DNA from: Allokutzneria sp. A3M-2-11 16
GTDB lineage: Bacteria > Actinomycetota > Actinomycetes > Mycobacteriales > Pseudonocardiaceae
DNA: 64,000 nt
Direction of reading: 5' to 3'
Assembly: GCF_024213555.1 (NCBI RefSeq)
Contig: NZ_JANAVO010000001.1
Coordinates: 434,001-498,000 of the forward strand
The first letter of the stretch is position 1; each line of letters starts with the position of its first letter. Position numbers and translations under genes: made by a program. Positions 17,743 through 27,916 of this stretch are shown piece after piece. The notes under the pieces were generated by a model that worked only from the letters and a program-made list of their open reading frames with translations, was not told where the DNA came from and did not search any database.

Positions 17743-19236
17743 TCAGGGACCGGCGCGCCACGCGGTGGCCAGGCGGCGGATTCCCTCGGTGACGGCACCC
17801 GGCCCGGCCGCGTAGCCGATGCGGAGGAACTCGCGGAGCCCTTCCGACGCGGAGTACGCCGGGCCGGGGACGACCAGGACGCCGTGGCGGCGGGCGCGGG
17901 CGGCGAGGGCGACGGTGTCCGACTTCGGCACCCGCACCCAGAGCGCGGCGCCGCCGAGCGGACGCGCCCACTCCCACTCCGGCAGCAGCTTGTGCATCGC
18001 GGCCTCGGCCGCGGCCAGGCCCGTGGAGAGCTGGTCCTTGCGCTGTTCGCGCGCGGAGGCGGTGTGCGCGAGCAGCTTGAGGGCGAGCAACTGGCCGGGA
18101 ACGGAACTGCCGAGATCCGCCGCGTTCTTGACCCGGGAGAGCCTGCCGACGAGGTCGCTCGGACCGTGGATCCAGCCGACCCGCAGGCCACCCCAGAACA
18201 GCTTGGACAGCGAGCCGACGTTGAACACCGTCGCGGGCACCCCGTGCTCGGCGGCGACCGCGGCCAGCGGCGGCGGGGGCGGCCAGACCAGCGATGTGTC
18301 CACTGTGGACTCATCGTCGATCACCGGAACCCCCGCGGCGGCGGCGGCGCGGACCACGCGGAGCCGGTCGGCGACGTTCAGCGTCGCGCCGGTCGGGTTG
18401 TGCGCGGTGGGCAACAGGTAGACCAGCTTGGGCCGCCGGGCGATCAGCCGCTCCAGCACGTCGACGTCGACACCACCGGGGCCGCGCCTGCCGGTGCGCA
18501 CCGGAACGGTGATCACCTTGGCCCCGCGCGAGCGGAAGGTCTCCAGGGCGCCGCGGTAGGTCGGCTCCTCCAGCACGATCTCGTCGCCCGGCTGCACCAG
18601 TCCCTGCGCGATCAGCTCGACAGCCTGCTGCGAACCGCTGGTGACGATCAGATCGCTGCTGTGCGCCGGAACACCGCGCCGCTCAAGGCGTTCGGCGAGC
18701 TCCTCGCGCAGCGTCGGCAGCCCCGCGGCGTAGTAGCCGTGGTGGCCGAGCAGATCGCGGTAGTCCTCGGCGCTGACCTTCGTCGCGATCTCGGCGACCA
18801 TCTGGAGGCCCGGCAGCGCACCGGTGGACAGGTCGATGCTCTCCGGCGGGTCGGCGAGGTCGGCTCCGGTCAGGGGCGCGGGGACCGAACCCTGCCGTCC
18901 CATCCCGAGCGGACCGCGCGAACGCGGCTCCGGCACCGGGTAGTCCACGCCGGGCCTGCGCACCCAGGTGCCGCTGCCCCGGCGACTGGCCAGCCAGCCC
19001 GCGGCGCGCAACGCCTCGTACGCGGCGACGACCGTCGAACGGCTGACGGCGAGCGCGCCCGCCACCGTCCGCTCGGCGGGCAACCGCGTACCCGCAGGCA
19101 GCTCGCCGGTGTCGATGAGCTGGTGCAACGCATCGGCAAGGCGCTTGTGCAGCGGCCCGTCACCGTCGGTCCAGCCGACCAGCAGGTGCACGAGCCGGGG
19201 CGCACCGATCGCTTCACTACGCACACGATCGGTCAC
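17743..19236 (-). CDS. MocR-type (GntR/aminotransferase fusion) transcriptional regulator
   Basis: 497 aa from GTG 19236, downstream of GGAGG. Residues ~15-85 form a GntR winged helix ([42 protein letters not shown], cited by position), and the rest is a fold-type I aminotransferase domain with HNPTG and the PLP-lysine region [19 protein letters not shown]. Such regulators use PLP or PLP adducts as effectors. It is divergent from the Tm-1-like operon; the 173-bp gap has inverted CGTCCGGA / TCCGGACG boxes. The regulated pathway may involve amines, amino acids or PLP, but this is inference. Contains one TCCACWGTGGA 11-mer (18299). Confidence 0.92.
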   Translation of the reverse strand: MTDRVRSEAIGAPRLVHLLVGWTDGDGPLHKRLADALHQLIDTGELPAGTRLPAERTVAGALAVSRSTVVAAYEALRAAGWLASRRGSGTWVRRPGVDYPVPEPRSRGPLGMGRQGSVPAPLTGADLADPPESIDLSTGALPGLQMVAEIATKVSAEDYRDLLGHHGYYAAGLPTLREELAERLERRGVPAHSSDLIVTSGSQQAVELIAQGLVQPGDEIVLEEPTYRGALETFRSRGAKVITVPVRTGRRGPGGVDVDVLERLIARRPKLVYLLPTAHNPTGATLNVADRLRVVRAAAAAGVPVIDDESTVDTSLVWPPPPPLAAVAAEHGVPATVFNVGSLSKLFWGGLRVGWIHGPSDLVGRLSRVKNAADLGSSVPGQLLALKLLAHTASAREQRKDQLSTGLAAAEAAMHKLLPEWEWARPLGGAALWVRVPKSDTVALAARARRHGVLVVPGPAYSASEGLREFLRIGYAAGPGAVTEGIRRLATAWRAGP

Positions 19237-19333
19237 TCGCAGTCCACCTCCGCGGAATTGGCCTGGTTGTCCGGCGTCCGTTCGGAGCACTCTCTGCTCT
19301 CATAACGCGCGAGCCGCTCCTCAGGGCGCGAGG

Positions 19334-19369
19334 CGTCCGGATACCGCACTGGTTCAGGGTTTCCGGACG
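19334..19369. promoter_or_regulatory. Candidate MocR operator between divergent genes
   Basis: CGTCCGGA (19334-19341) and its complement TCCGGACG (19362-19369) are separated by 20 bp, 40 bp before the Tm-1-like gene. More GTCCG repeats occur at 19269-19284. Repeated half sites of this kind are common for MocR proteins. Confidence 0.45.
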
Positions 19370-19409
19370 TTACCCGCATCGCCCGATCCCAGAAAGGCAG
19401 GTCGGTGGC

Positions 19410-20648
19410 GTGGCAACCGTCGTGCTCGTCGGCACCCTCGACACCAAGAGCGAGGAGTACGCCTGGCTGGCCGAACGGATCCGGGCGGGCGGCTGCGCCA
19501 CCGTGCTGGTCGACGCCGGAGTGCTGGAGTCCCCCGCGACGCCTCCCGACGTGACCGCCGCCGGGGTCGCGGAGGCCGCGGGGGCCGATCTCGGCGACCT
19601 GCGCGCCGCCGGGGACCGGGGCGCGGCGATGGCGGCCATGGCGCGCGGCGCCGCGGTCATCACCGCGCGGCTGCACGCCGAGGGCAGGCTGCACGGGGTG
19701 ATCGGCGTCGGCGGTTCCGGGGGGTCCGCCGTCGCCTCGGCCGCCATGCGGGATCTTCCCGTCGGCGTGCCGAAACTGCTGGTGTCCACGATGGCCTCCG
19801 GCGACACGTCGCCGTATGTCGGCGCCGTGGACGTCACGATGATGTACAGCGTTGTGGACATCGCCGGGATCAACCGGATCTCCGAGCTCGTCCTGGGCAA
19901 CGCCGCGGCTGCGGTGTCGAGTATGGCGAATGCCTACCAGCTTGCCAGGCAACGAACCAGCACTTCGGGCAGGCCCCTCGTCGGCGCCAGCATGTTCGGC
20001 GTCACCACCGCCGCGGTGGACGAGGCGCGCCGGGTGCTCGACGAGCTCGGCTACGAGGTCCTCGTCTTCCACGCCACCGGTTCCGGTGGCCGGTCGCTGG
20101 AGGCGCTGGCCGCGAGCGGCCTGCTCAGCGGGGTGCTCGACCTGACGACGACGGAGCTGGCGGACGACCTGGTCGGCGGCGTGCTCAGCGCGGGGCCGGA
20201 CCGGCTGGAGGCGGCGGGGCGCTCCCGGCTGCCGCAGGTGGTCAGCGTCGGCGCGCTCGACATGGTCAACTTCGGCCCCGCCGAGACCGTTCCCGAGCGC
20301 TTCGCCGACCGGAACCTCTACGTGCACAACGCCACCGTGACGCTGATGCGCACCACCGCCGGGGAATCCGCGGAGCTGGGCGGGCGCATCGCCGCGAAGC
20401 TCACCGGGGCGGCCGGGCCGACCGCGCTCTTCCTTCCGCTGCGCGGGGTTTCGGCCATCGACGCGGAGGGCATGCCGTTCCACGACCCCGAAGCCGATGC
20501 CGAGCTGTTCGCCGCCCTGCGCGCGGGTGTCTCCGGGTCCCCGGTCGAGCTCATCGAGCGGGACGAGCACATCAACGACGCCGCGTTCGCCGGGGCCATG
20601 GCGCACCGGCTGCACGAGTTGATCCAGTCAAGGGGACGGAACAGATGA
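19410..20648 (+). CDS. Tm-1-like ATP-binding domain protein (UPF0261)
   Basis: 412 aa. N-terminal [21 protein letters not shown] is the hallmark of the family (residues 4-24, quoted here by its first part [10 protein letters not shown]), followed by [37 protein letters not shown] (by position). The family is named after the N-terminal part of the tomato virus-resistance protein Tm-1; the bacterial role is unknown. It is first gene of a three-gene operon: its TGA overlaps the next ATG (ATGA). The context with a TIM-barrel PEP-hydrolase-like protein repeats the two halves of plant Tm-1 as separate genes. Confidence 0.9.
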   Translation: MATVVLVGTLDTKSEEYAWLAERIRAGGCATVLVDAGVLESPATPPDVTAAGVAEAAGADLGDLRAAGDRGAAMAAMARGAAVITARLHAEGRLHGVIGVGGSGGSAVASAAMRDLPVGVPKLLVSTMASGDTSPYVGAVDVTMMYSVVDIAGINRISELVLGNAAAAVSSMANAYQLARQRTSTSGRPLVGASMFGVTTAAVDEARRVLDELGYEVLVFHATGSGGRSLEALAASGLLSGVLDLTTTELADDLVGGVLSAGPDRLEAAGRSRLPQVVSVGALDMVNFGPAETVPERFADRNLYVHNATVTLMRTTAGESAELGGRIAAKLTGAAGPTALFLPLRGVSAIDAEGMPFHDPEADAELFAALRAGVSGSPVELIERDEHINDAAFAGAMAHRLHELIQSRGRNR

Positions 20649-21472
20649 ACCGCACGCAGGCACTCGCCCGCCTCAGATCCACAGTGGACAGTGGATCGCC
20701 GATCATCGGCGCGGGTGCGGGAACGGGACTCTCGGCCAAGTGCGCCGAGGCGGGCGGCGTCGACCTGATCATCATCTACAACTCCGGCCGGTACCGGATG
20801 GGCGGGCGCGGCTCGCTCGCCGGGCTGATGCCCTACGGCGACGCCAACGCGATCGTGCTGGAGATGGCTGGCGAGGTGCTGCCGGTGGTGCGCGAGACCC
20901 CGGTGCTGGCGGGTGTCTGCGGCACCGACCCGTTCCGGCTGATGCCGCAGTTCCTCGACCGGCTCGCCGACACCGGCTTCGCCGGGGTGCAGAACTTCCC
21001 CACCGTCGGGCTGATCGACGGCGTCTTCCGGGCCAACCTGGAGGAGACCGGGATGAGCTTCGCGATGGAGGTCGAGATGATCGGCCTCGCCGCCGAGCGG
21101 GGCCTGCTCACCGCGCCCTACGTCTTCGACGCCGCGCAGGCGCGGGCGATGGCCGGGGCGGGCGCCGACGTACTGGTGCCGCACATGGGGCTGACCACCA
21201 AGGGCAGCATCGGCGCGCGCACCGCGCTGACCCTGGACGAGAGCGTGCGGCGGGTCCAGGAGATGCGCGACGCCGCGGTCGAGGTGAACCCGGAGGTCCT
21301 GGTGCTCTGCCACGGCGGGCCGATCGCCGAGCCCGAGGACGCGCAGTACGTGCTCGACCGCACCACCGGCGTCGTCGGGTTCTTCGGCGCCTCGTCGATG
21401 GAGCGCCTGCCGACCGAAACCGCGATCACCGAACAGGTGCGGGACTTCAAGAGCCTCGCGCGGAAGGGATGA
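20645..21472 (+). CDS. Phosphoenolpyruvate hydrolase / TIM-barrel signal protein family
   Basis: 275 aa. Conserved segments are [20 protein letters not shown] (~22-41), [26 protein letters not shown] (by position), [20 protein letters not shown] and [11 protein letters not shown]. It corresponds to the C-terminal TIM-barrel half of Tm-1 and to bacterial proteins annotated as PEP hydrolase-like. The reaction is not established. Overlaps by 4 bp with both neighbours, so the three products are probably made in fixed proportion. Confidence 0.9.
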   Translation: MNRTQALARLRSTVDSGSPIIGAGAGTGLSAKCAEAGGVDLIIIYNSGRYRMGGRGSLAGLMPYGDANAIVLEMAGEVLPVVRETPVLAGVCGTDPFRLMPQFLDRLADTGFAGVQNFPTVGLIDGVFRANLEETGMSFAMEVEMIGLAAERGLLTAPYVFDAAQARAMAGAGADVLVPHMGLTTKGSIGARTALTLDESVRRVQEMRDAAVEVNPEVLVLCHGGPIAEPEDAQYVLDRTTGVVGFFGASSMERLPTETAITEQVRDFKSLARKG

Positions 21473-21801
21473 CGGTGTACCGATTGACCGTCCTCTATGG
21501 ACATCCCAAGGACCCGAAGGCGTTCGACGAGTACTACGAGACAGTGCACCTGCCCCTGGCCAGGAAGATGGAGGGCTTCACCGGCTGGACCATCGGCAGG
21601 TGCGAGCCGCTGGTCGCCGGGGACGTGCCGCCGTACTACATGGTCGTCGGCCTCTACGCGGAGACCCGCGAGCGGCTGGAGGAGATCCTGGCGACGCCCG
21701 CGGGCCAGGCCGCCGTCGCCGACGTGCCCAACTTCGCCACCGGCGGAGCCTGGTTCACCTACCACGAGGAGAAGGCCGAGGTACCGCTCACCCTCGGCTG
21801 A
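21469..21801 (+). CDS. EthD-family protein
   Basis: 110 aa ferredoxin-like fold dimeric alpha-beta barrel protein of the EthD family: [20 protein letters not shown] at residues ~8-27 with the typical Y-x-x-x-H and [11 protein letters not shown]. EthD proteins accompany oxidative or ring-modifying pathways, and some catalyse small decarboxylation or cyclisation steps. Here it is the third gene of the Tm-1-like operon (ATGA overlap), an association I do not know from a characterised pathway. Confidence 0.88.
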   Translation: MTVYRLTVLYGHPKDPKAFDEYYETVHLPLARKMEGFTGWTIGRCEPLVAGDVPPYYMVVGLYAETRERLEEILATPAGQAAVADVPNFATGGAWFTYHEEKAEVPLTLG

Positions 21802-21854
21802 CTCCTCCGTCCGCATCGGCTGCCCCCAACCTGACGCCGGTGCACCACGAAAAA

Positions 21855-21889
21855 GAGAACGGCCCCCGTTGCCCGCGGGGGCCGTTCTC
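21855..21889 (+). terminator. Terminator of the Tm-1-like operon
   Basis: Perfect 13-bp stem GAGAACGGCCCCC/GGGGGCCGTTCTC, 9-nt loop, 53 bp after the EthD stop. Confidence 0.85.
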
Positions 21890-22001
21890 GTTGCGCTGCC
21901 CGAGGGTCCGATCAGTGCGGTGCTCAAGGGCCGCGGCCGTTGTCGGTGCTCGTTGCTACGGTCCCGCCGACCACGTCCGCCGCCCTGCCAGGAGCCACCG
22001 A

Positions 22002-22655
22002 ATGTCTTTGTCAACTCGTACGAATCTGTTCGACGCACTGTTCGCGGAAGGAGAGCTCGGAGACGCCGACGAGAGCGGTGCGCGGCTGTCCGTGCGCGTG
22101 CAGGAGGCCGGGAAGCTGAACGTGCCCAGCGGCAGGTTGATCGCCTGCGACCCCAACGTGGTCTCACCGAGCTGGCCGATGCCGCCGTTCACGGTGTCCT
22201 TCCCGCCTGGCCACTACCCGGTCCTCGTGTCCCTGGTGCACCGAGGCGCGCAGGCGCAGGGCCACCCCACCGTGGCCGCGGTCAAGGTGCGGCTGAGTGA
22301 GCAGCCGGTGCAGCGGTGGGAGCTGGCGCTCACCCCGGACCAGGACCCCGCCGAGCTGGCCGACGACGAGTTCTTCGGCTACGGCGTGGACGCCGGAACG
22401 GGTTGTTTCGCCGACGCCGAGGCCATCGCGGCGATGGAGCGACTCGTCGACGACGGTGAGGGGCCCCTGTGCGAGGGCCTGGCCGAGGCCGAGGGAGCGG
22501 TGAACGTGACCGACGCCGAGTCGGGACTGAACGTGGTCGCGTTCCAGGCCGGCTACGGGGACGGTTCCTACCCCACGTGGCTCGGCCGGGCCACGGACGG
22601 CAGCCCGGCCGCGTTCGTCACGGACTTCTTCGTGGTGCCGCACTCCACCAAGTAG
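22002..22655 (+). CDS. DUF4241 domain protein
   Basis: 217 aa from ATG 22002 with AGGAG 8 nt before. Segments GKLNVPSGRLIACDPNV, FPPGHYPVLVSLV, FFGYGVDAGTGCFADAEA and GYGDGSYPTWLGR match the DUF4241 family, small cytosolic proteins of unknown function often annotated near toxin or effector genes. The cysteine in GTGCF and the aspartates around DAGTG are the most conserved-looking residues. Monocistronic, between two strong terminators. Confidence 0.82.
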   Translation: MSLSTRTNLFDALFAEGELGDADESGARLSVRVQEAGKLNVPSGRLIACDPNVVSPSWPMPPFTVSFPPGHYPVLVSLVHRGAQAQGHPTVAAVKVRLSEQPVQRWELALTPDQDPAELADDEFFGYGVDAGTGCFADAEAIAAMERLVDDGEGPLCEGLAEAEGAVNVTDAESGLNVVAFQAGYGDGSYPTWLGRATDGSPAAFVTDFFVVPHSTK

Positions 22656-22691
22656 TTCCGACCGAGTAGTTCCCGACCGAGCAGTTCCCGA
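22652..22691. repeat. Three short imperfect tandem repeats
   Basis: AGTAGTTCC(C)GACCG occurs three times with small changes directly after the DUF4241 stop. Confidence 0.55.
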
Positions 22692-22734
22692 TCGCGGCCA
22701 CCGAGCGGTGCCCAGTGGAGCACCCCACAACGAC

Positions 22735-22766
22735 GAAGGCGAGTGCTCGGCCGAGCACTCGCCTTC
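22735..22766. terminator. Bidirectional terminator between DUF4241 gene and leuB
   Basis: A perfect 16-bp inverted repeat (GAAGGCGAGTGCTCGG and complement) with a tetraloop separates converging genes. Confidence 0.88.
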
Positions 22767-22781
22767 AGATCGCCGAACTCG

Positions 22782-23840
22782 TCAGGTGTTGCTGGTGACT
22801 CCGGTGCGGCTGATCACGTTGGAGGACACCAGCGCGGCGAGGCGGTCACCGATCGCGTAGGTGGCTCCCGGAGCGGAGTGGTCCCTGGTGGCCAGGTCGA
22901 AGGCGACCGCGGCCTCGATGCGCCGGGCCGACTCGGACTCGCCGAGGTGGTCCAGCATCAGCGCGACGGAGAGCACCGCGGCGGTCGGGTCGGCGACGCC
23001 CTGGCCCGCGATGTCCGGGGCGCTGCCGTGCACCGGCTCGAACATGCTCGGGTTGCGGCGGGTGATGTCCATGTTGCCGCTGGCCGCCAGGCCGATGCCG
23101 CCGGTCACCGCCGCCGCCAGGTCGGTGATGATGTCGCCGAACAGGTTGTCGGTGACGATCACGTCGTAGCGGCCCGGGTCGGTGACCATGTGGATCGTGG
23201 TCGCGTCCACGTGCTGGTAGGACACGGAGACGTCCGGGTACTGCAGCGACACCTCCTCGACCACGCGCGACCACAGCGAACCCGCGTGCGTGAGGACGTT
23301 GGTCTTGTGCACCAGGGTGAGGTGCTTGCGCGGCCGCGCCGACGCCCTGGCGAAGGCGTCCCGGACCACGCGCTCCACGCCGAAGGAGGTGTTGATGCTG
23401 ACCTCGGTGGCGATCTCGTGCGGGGTGTCCTTGCGCAGCAGGCCGCCGTTGCCCGCGTACGGGCCCTCCGTGCCCTCCCGCACCACGACCATGTCGATCT
23501 CGGGCGAGTCGGCCAGCGGGCAGCGCACGCCCGGGTAGAGCCGCGCCGGGCGCAGGTTCACGTGGTGGTCGAGCTCGAAGCGCAGCCGCAACAGCAGGCC
23601 GCGTTCGAGGATGCCGCTGGGCACCGAGGGGTCGCCGACCGCGCCGAGCAGGATCGCGTCGTGCTGGCGCAGTTCACCGAGCACCGATTCCGGCAGCAAC
23701 TCACCGGTGGAGTGCCAGCGAGCCGCGCCCAGGTCGAATCGGGTGATCTCGGCGGTCGGGACGACCTCACCGAGCACCTTCAGCGCCTCGGCGATCACCT
23801 CGGGGCCGATCCCGTCACCTGGGATCACCGCGAGCCGCAT
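22782..23840 (-). CDS. leuB: 3-isopropylmalate dehydrogenase
   Basis: 352 aa. NAD-dependent oxidative decarboxylation of 3-isopropylmalate in leucine synthesis. [18 protein letters not shown] at the N-terminus, [15 protein letters not shown] mid-protein, the metal-binding [13 protein letters not shown], and [20 protein letters not shown] near the C-terminus are canonical. ATG 23840 has AGGAGG at 7 nt; a GTG 6 nt upstream is less well placed. Monocistronic here, separate from leuCD, as in mycobacteria. Confidence 0.97.
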   Translation of the reverse strand: MRLAVIPGDGIGPEVIAEALKVLGEVVPTAEITRFDLGAARWHSTGELLPESVLGELRQHDAILLGAVGDPSVPSGILERGLLLRLRFELDHHVNLRPARLYPGVRCPLADSPEIDMVVVREGTEGPYAGNGGLLRKDTPHEIATEVSINTSFGVERVVRDAFARASARPRKHLTLVHKTNVLTHAGSLWSRVVEEVSLQYPDVSVSYQHVDATTIHMVTDPGRYDVIVTDNLFGDIITDLAAAVTGGIGLAASGNMDITRRNPSMFEPVHGSAPDIAGQGVADPTAAVLSVALMLDHLGESESARRIEAAVAFDLATRDHSAPGATYAIGDRLAALVSSNVISRTGVTSNT

Positions 23841-23913
23841 GCACACACCTCCTGCGAGTGCGGCCCCGTCGAATCGGGGCCTGTCATGGCGCGAAGGCTA
23901 CCGGCACGAGAGG

Positions 23914-23943
23914 TGTTAATTGCATATTCGACGCGCAACTCAA
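23914..23943 (-). promoter_or_regulatory. Possible leuB promoter
   Basis: On the minus strand TTGAGT and TTAACA with an 18-bp spacer in an unusually A/T-rich patch, about 75 bp before leuB. Confidence 0.35.
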
Positions 23944-24072
23944 GTCATCTCTCCCGTACTGCGGGACACCCGATCGGGTATCTCCGGTCGTGGGACCCAC
24001 GACGGAGGGGACCATCAGCACTGCGTCATTAGGCAAATGCCAGCCCCTCGGGGTCCCGCTGTCCACAACGCG

Positions 24073-24108
24073 GTGGTGCCCGGAGTGCGAACGCACCCCG
24101 GGCACCAC
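24073..24108 (-). terminator. Terminator after the subtilase gene
   Basis: GTGGTGCCCGG-A-GTGCG pairs with CGCAC-C-CCGGGCACCAC, a 16-bp stem with one internal mismatch. Confidence 0.75.
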
Positions 24109-24137
24109 GATCACGCTCTTTACCCGATCAGGTCAGG

Positions 24138-27100
24138 TCACCGCCGCTGCGGGCCGCTGGGCCGCCCGATCGGGGCACCCCCGCCGAGTTTCACGTCCTT
24201 CACTCCGACCACCTGCGCCCGCTTGCCGGTCGCGTTGTGGTGGTGCAGCAGGAGCAGACCCTCGGACTTGTCGGCCGCCTGCGCCGCCGCGTCCCGGTTG
24301 ACCACCAGGGCGGTGCCCGGCTGCGCGAGGTGGCTCAGCGCGGGCTCGCCCGCACCCTGCACCCACAGGCCCGGGTTCAGCGGGTCGAAGGTCAGCGGGG
24401 TGGCGATCTGGTCGATGGTGCCGGTGGTGTCACCCGGCGCCCGGTAGTAGCCGGCGACGCCGACCTTGTAGGACAGCTTGGCCGCTGGGGCCTCGCCGTT
24501 GACGCCCAGCGCCTTCAGCGAGACCGGCAGCACGACCACGTTGCTGTCGAAGGCGTTGGTGTCCACCTCGCCGAACTGGCCGTTGATCGGCTGCAGGTCG
24601 ACGCTGGTGAACCCGCCGGTCGGCAGCGGCTTGCGCAGGTCGACGGTGTTGGCCACCCACACGTCCGAGCCGGTGAGCTTCGTGGCGAAGGTCTCGAACT
24701 CCGGCCTGCCGTCGTTGTTGGTGTCGATGTCGACGAACGGCTGGGTGTTGCTGCCGAGGTTGGCCCAGTTGCCCCAGCTGACCAGGCCGAACGCGAGCAT
24801 GCCGTCCTGCGGCTTGCCCTGCATCTTCGCCAGCGGAGCGGTCGAGCCGACGCCGACGTAGCGCAGGTCGCCCGCCTTGGCCGTCTCGTTGATCGTGCAG
24901 TTCTTCGTCACCGAGCCGCCGCAGTCGGGCAGCTGGTCGGAACGGGCCTGCATCTCCAGGACGCTGACCAGCGAGCGGTACGCCTGCGCGCCGGTGCCCT
25001 GGTTCACGCCCTTGCCGCTCAGGTTCAGCACACCCTGCTCCTGGCCGGGCTGGAACAGCAGCGTGTCCTTGGCGACGATGTCCGCGGCCGGCTTCGGCGC
25101 GGCGTAGACCGACAGGCGCAGCGGGACCACGGCGCCGTTGGTCGGGGTCAGCGTGATCCGGCCGGAGGCGTCGGCGAGGAACTGCCGGGCGACACCGAGC
25201 TGGGTGGTGGCCACCGTGGCGTCCACCGTCTTGCGCAGCGCGGCCGGGTCGGTGATCTTCAGCGTGACCTTGAAGTTGGCCAACCCGCGCGGGCCGACCT
25301 TGACCGTCGGCGCGGACAGCTCGTAGCTGACGCCCGGGATAGAGGTCGCGGCCTGGTAACCGGTGCGGTACTCGACCGCCTTGACGCCCTTGTTGACCAC
25401 CTTGATGTTCTTGGTCAGCGAGACCGGGCCGGAGACCTCGACGGTGCCGAAGGACGCGCTGACCGCGCCCGGGTCGTCGGTGACCATGGCCAACACCTGG
25501 TTGTCCAGCGCGGCCTTGGCGTCGATGCGGCCGGTGCCGACCCGGTTCGGCGCGTAGATGGTGCCGTTGGGGCCGGTGCGGACGTCCACGCCCGCGGTGT
25601 TCATGACGGCCGCCTTGACCTCTTCCGGCGTCCAGTCCGGGTGCGCCTGGCGGACCAGGGCGGTGACACCGGAGGTGTGCGGAGCGGCCATCGAGGTACC
25701 GCTGATCACCAGCGGCTGGTTGCCCGAGCCGGACAGCGCCGAGGAGATGGTGTCACCGGGCGCGGCGATATCGGGCTTGACGATCTTGCTGTGCACGCTG
25801 CGCGAGGTGAAGGTGCTGGGCGTGTCGTTGATCGCCGGAGAGGTGGTGCGCACCGAGGACCGCAGGTGGCCGCCGAGCTTGACCTCCAGGGTGCCCGCGG
25901 TCAGCGCCGGGCGCAGCGCCTTGGTGTTGGAGCCGGTGAACTGGAACATCGGCACGGTCGCGTTGCCCGCGATGCCCGCGGCGAAGTCCTCCAGGTTCGA
26001 GGAGAGCACCACGCCGAGCGCGCCCGCGGCACCGGCCTGGTTGGCCCTGGCCGCCGAACCGCACTTGCGGGTGGCGTCGTTGTCGTCCCACTCCAGCCAG
26101 GCGAACTTGCCCGCGACCGCGGCCTTGTCGGCGGCGGAGTAGGCGAGGCAGCCGTCCTTGTTGTCGGCGGCGGAGAGCGCCACGACCGGCTTGGTCAGGT
26201 CGAGCGTGTCGTACTTCGCGTAGTCCTGGCTGTACTGGCCCGCCTTGACGCCCGCGAGGGTGTTCGGCGCGGCCACCTCGGCACCGTCGCGCAGCACGAA
26301 GGAGTCGCGGGTGCTCGCGACGGTCAGCGCCTCCGGGGTGTTGCCCGGGGAGCCGCCGACGTCGTAGAGGTCGCCGCCGTTGCCCGCGGAGATCACCGGG
26401 AGCACGCCGTTGGCGACGAGCTTGCGGACGAACAGGCTGTCCGGGTCGTCGGCACCGCCGAAGTTGCTGCCCAGCGACATGTTGACCACGTCGAGGCGGT
26501 CGGTGAAGTCACCGTCGCCGTCCGGGTCCAGCGCCCAGTCCATGGCCTGCGAGGTGACGTCGGTCGAACCCTCGCAGCCGAAGACCTTGATCGAGTACAG
26601 CAGCGACCTGGGCGCGGTGCCCGGGCCGACGCGCATCTCGTTGAGCTGCTTGGCGGTCAGCTTGTTGTGGTCGCCCTTGAAGGCGGTGCCGTCGGCGTTG
26701 ACGCCGAGGCCGCCCGTGGTGCCCGCGACGTGGGTGCCGTGGGTGCCGCAGGAGATCGGGTTGGGGTCCGGCACCGGGGTGCGCGAGCCGGTCTCGCCGT
26801 TGGCGTCGTACTTGTCACCGACGAGGTCGATGCCGCCGACGACCTTCGGGGTCGGGAAGACCGCCGGGTTGGCCTTGTCGCGGTCGATCGCCGCGTAGGC
26901 CTCTTTGGTGCCGGGGCCGCCGAAGGTGGCGTGGGTGTAGTCGACGCCGTCGTCGATGATGCCGACGCGGACGCCGTCACCCAGGACGCCGTTGGACTTC
27001 CAGGTCTGCAGCGCGCGGGTCAGCTGCACGGCGTTGGAGTTGCCGCGCGACTTCGGGACGACCGTGCGCACCGAGCGCACGTCCTTCCGCGAGGCCAGCT

Positions 27101-27563
27101 CGGTGATCTTGGCCGCGTCCGCCTGGACCACCACGCCCGGAACGGCGTTGGTCGTGCGGTACAGCTCGCGGGTGCCGCCGTCGCGGGAGCGCAGCTGGCC
27201 GACGACCGAGTCGGCCGCCTTCTTGGTGTCGTCCTTGGCGCGCTGCGCCGCGGCCTTCGCCTGCTGCTTGCCCGCGCCCTTGCGCTCGGTCTCGGTGAAG
27301 GCGTCCACGGCGGGCGCCTTGGCCAGCTCGATGAACGCGGTCACCTTGCCGCTGGCCGCCGCGAGACGCGGTTCGACCTTCTGCTGCAACGACTTCGCGG
27401 ACAGGCCCTTCGCGGCGGGAACGCCCTGTGCGAGCGGTTCCTGCGGGGCCTGGGCGGTGGCCGTGCCTGCGGTGACACCGACCGCCAGGACAGCGGCAAG
27501 CACCGCTGCTGCGGACCGCGTCGCCGTGAGGCGGACCCGGGATGAACTCACTGTTGCCCTCAC
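24138..27563 (-). CDS. Secreted subtilisin-like serine protease (S8), multidomain
   Basis: 1141 aa, from GTG 27563. Signal peptide residues ~1-38 (hydrophobic VLAAVLAVGVTAG, cleavage near TATA-QA). Residues ~40-185 are an inhibitor-like propeptide rich in Lys/Ala. The S8 domain has Asp204 (IIDDG), His275 (HGTHVAG) and Ser624 (SGTSMAAP). A protease-associated domain is inserted between His and Ser (~430-590). The C-terminal ~450 residues resemble the Fn3-like and beta-rich domains of large streptomycete S8 proteases. Secreted, likely for extracellular protein breakdown. Monocistronic. Confidence 0.93.
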   Translation of the reverse strand: MRATVSSSRVRLTATRSAAAVLAAVLAVGVTAGTATAQAPQEPLAQGVPAAKGLSAKSLQQKVEPRLAAASGKVTAFIELAKAPAVDAFTETERKGAGKQQAKAAAQRAKDDTKKAADSVVGQLRSRDGGTRELYRTTNAVPGVVVQADAAKITELASRKDVRSVRTVVPKSRGNSNAVQLTRALQTWKSNGVLGDGVRVGIIDDGVDYTHATFGGPGTKEAYAAIDRDKANPAVFPTPKVVGGIDLVGDKYDANGETGSRTPVPDPNPISCGTHGTHVAGTTGGLGVNADGTAFKGDHNKLTAKQLNEMRVGPGTAPRSLLYSIKVFGCEGSTDVTSQAMDWALDPDGDGDFTDRLDVVNMSLGSNFGGADDPDSLFVRKLVANGVLPVISAGNGGDLYDVGGSPGNTPEALTVASTRDSFVLRDGAEVAAPNTLAGVKAGQYSQDYAKYDTLDLTKPVVALSAADNKDGCLAYSAADKAAVAGKFAWLEWDDNDATRKCGSAARANQAGAAGALGVVLSSNLEDFAAGIAGNATVPMFQFTGSNTKALRPALTAGTLEVKLGGHLRSSVRTTSPAINDTPSTFTSRSVHSKIVKPDIAAPGDTISSALSGSGNQPLVISGTSMAAPHTSGVTALVRQAHPDWTPEEVKAAVMNTAGVDVRTGPNGTIYAPNRVGTGRIDAKAALDNQVLAMVTDDPGAVSASFGTVEVSGPVSLTKNIKVVNKGVKAVEYRTGYQAATSIPGVSYELSAPTVKVGPRGLANFKVTLKITDPAALRKTVDATVATTQLGVARQFLADASGRITLTPTNGAVVPLRLSVYAAPKPAADIVAKDTLLFQPGQEQGVLNLSGKGVNQGTGAQAYRSLVSVLEMQARSDQLPDCGGSVTKNCTINETAKAGDLRYVGVGSTAPLAKMQGKPQDGMLAFGLVSWGNWANLGSNTQPFVDIDTNNDGRPEFETFATKLTGSDVWVANTVDLRKPLPTGGFTSVDLQPINGQFGEVDTNAFDSNVVVLPVSLKALGVNGEAPAAKLSYKVGVAGYYRAPGDTTGTIDQIATPLTFDPLNPGLWVQGAGEPALSHLAQPGTALVVNRDAAAQAADKSEGLLLLHHHNATGKRAQVVGVKDVKLGGGAPIGRPSGPQRR

Positions 27564-27873
27564 TGGAGGTCATCTCCGACCCTGCCGGTGCGCGCCCGCC
27601 TGCACGGACGGCTCGACCCCGCGTCGCGGGGGAATCCCGGCGTGGCACCGTGCCCTCAACGGCGCCTGGTCTGACCTCGGCACGGAACTTAACTCGGAAG
27701 AATGTCGCCGATGTTACTCCATTCGAGTGACGGACCGACGAACGTTTTCACTTAAGTCACGGATTACGGGACTCGGTAACACTTCGGTGCGCAATAGCGA
27801 CACGACTTGGCTCACCCGTTGGTGAAAACCGCGCTGACCAGCGATGTCGTTGACGACTCAACCAGAAACGCGA
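27564..27873. other. Promoter-side gap upstream of the subtilase gene
   Basis: No gene seen. The half furthest from the protease (27680-27830) is relatively A/T-rich with ACTTAA repeats, as expected for a regulated promoter region, but I cannot pick a convincing -35/-10 pair. Confidence 0.5.
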
Positions 27874-27903
27874 AGGGCGGCTCCCCCGTGGGGAAGCCGC
27901 CCT
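27873..27903 (-). terminator. Terminator after serA
   Basis: AGGGCGGCT/AGCCGCCCT stem continued by C4/G4 pairing, 14 bp past the serA stop. Confidence 0.8.
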
Positions 27904-27916
27904 CGTGGATCGCGAG

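Noticed and set aside
24237-27545. 1102-codon open frame antisense to the subtilase gene
   Set aside because: Composition is Arg/Gly/Val-rich and lacks motifs; the minus strand has signal peptide, catalytic triad and domain order of an S8 protease.
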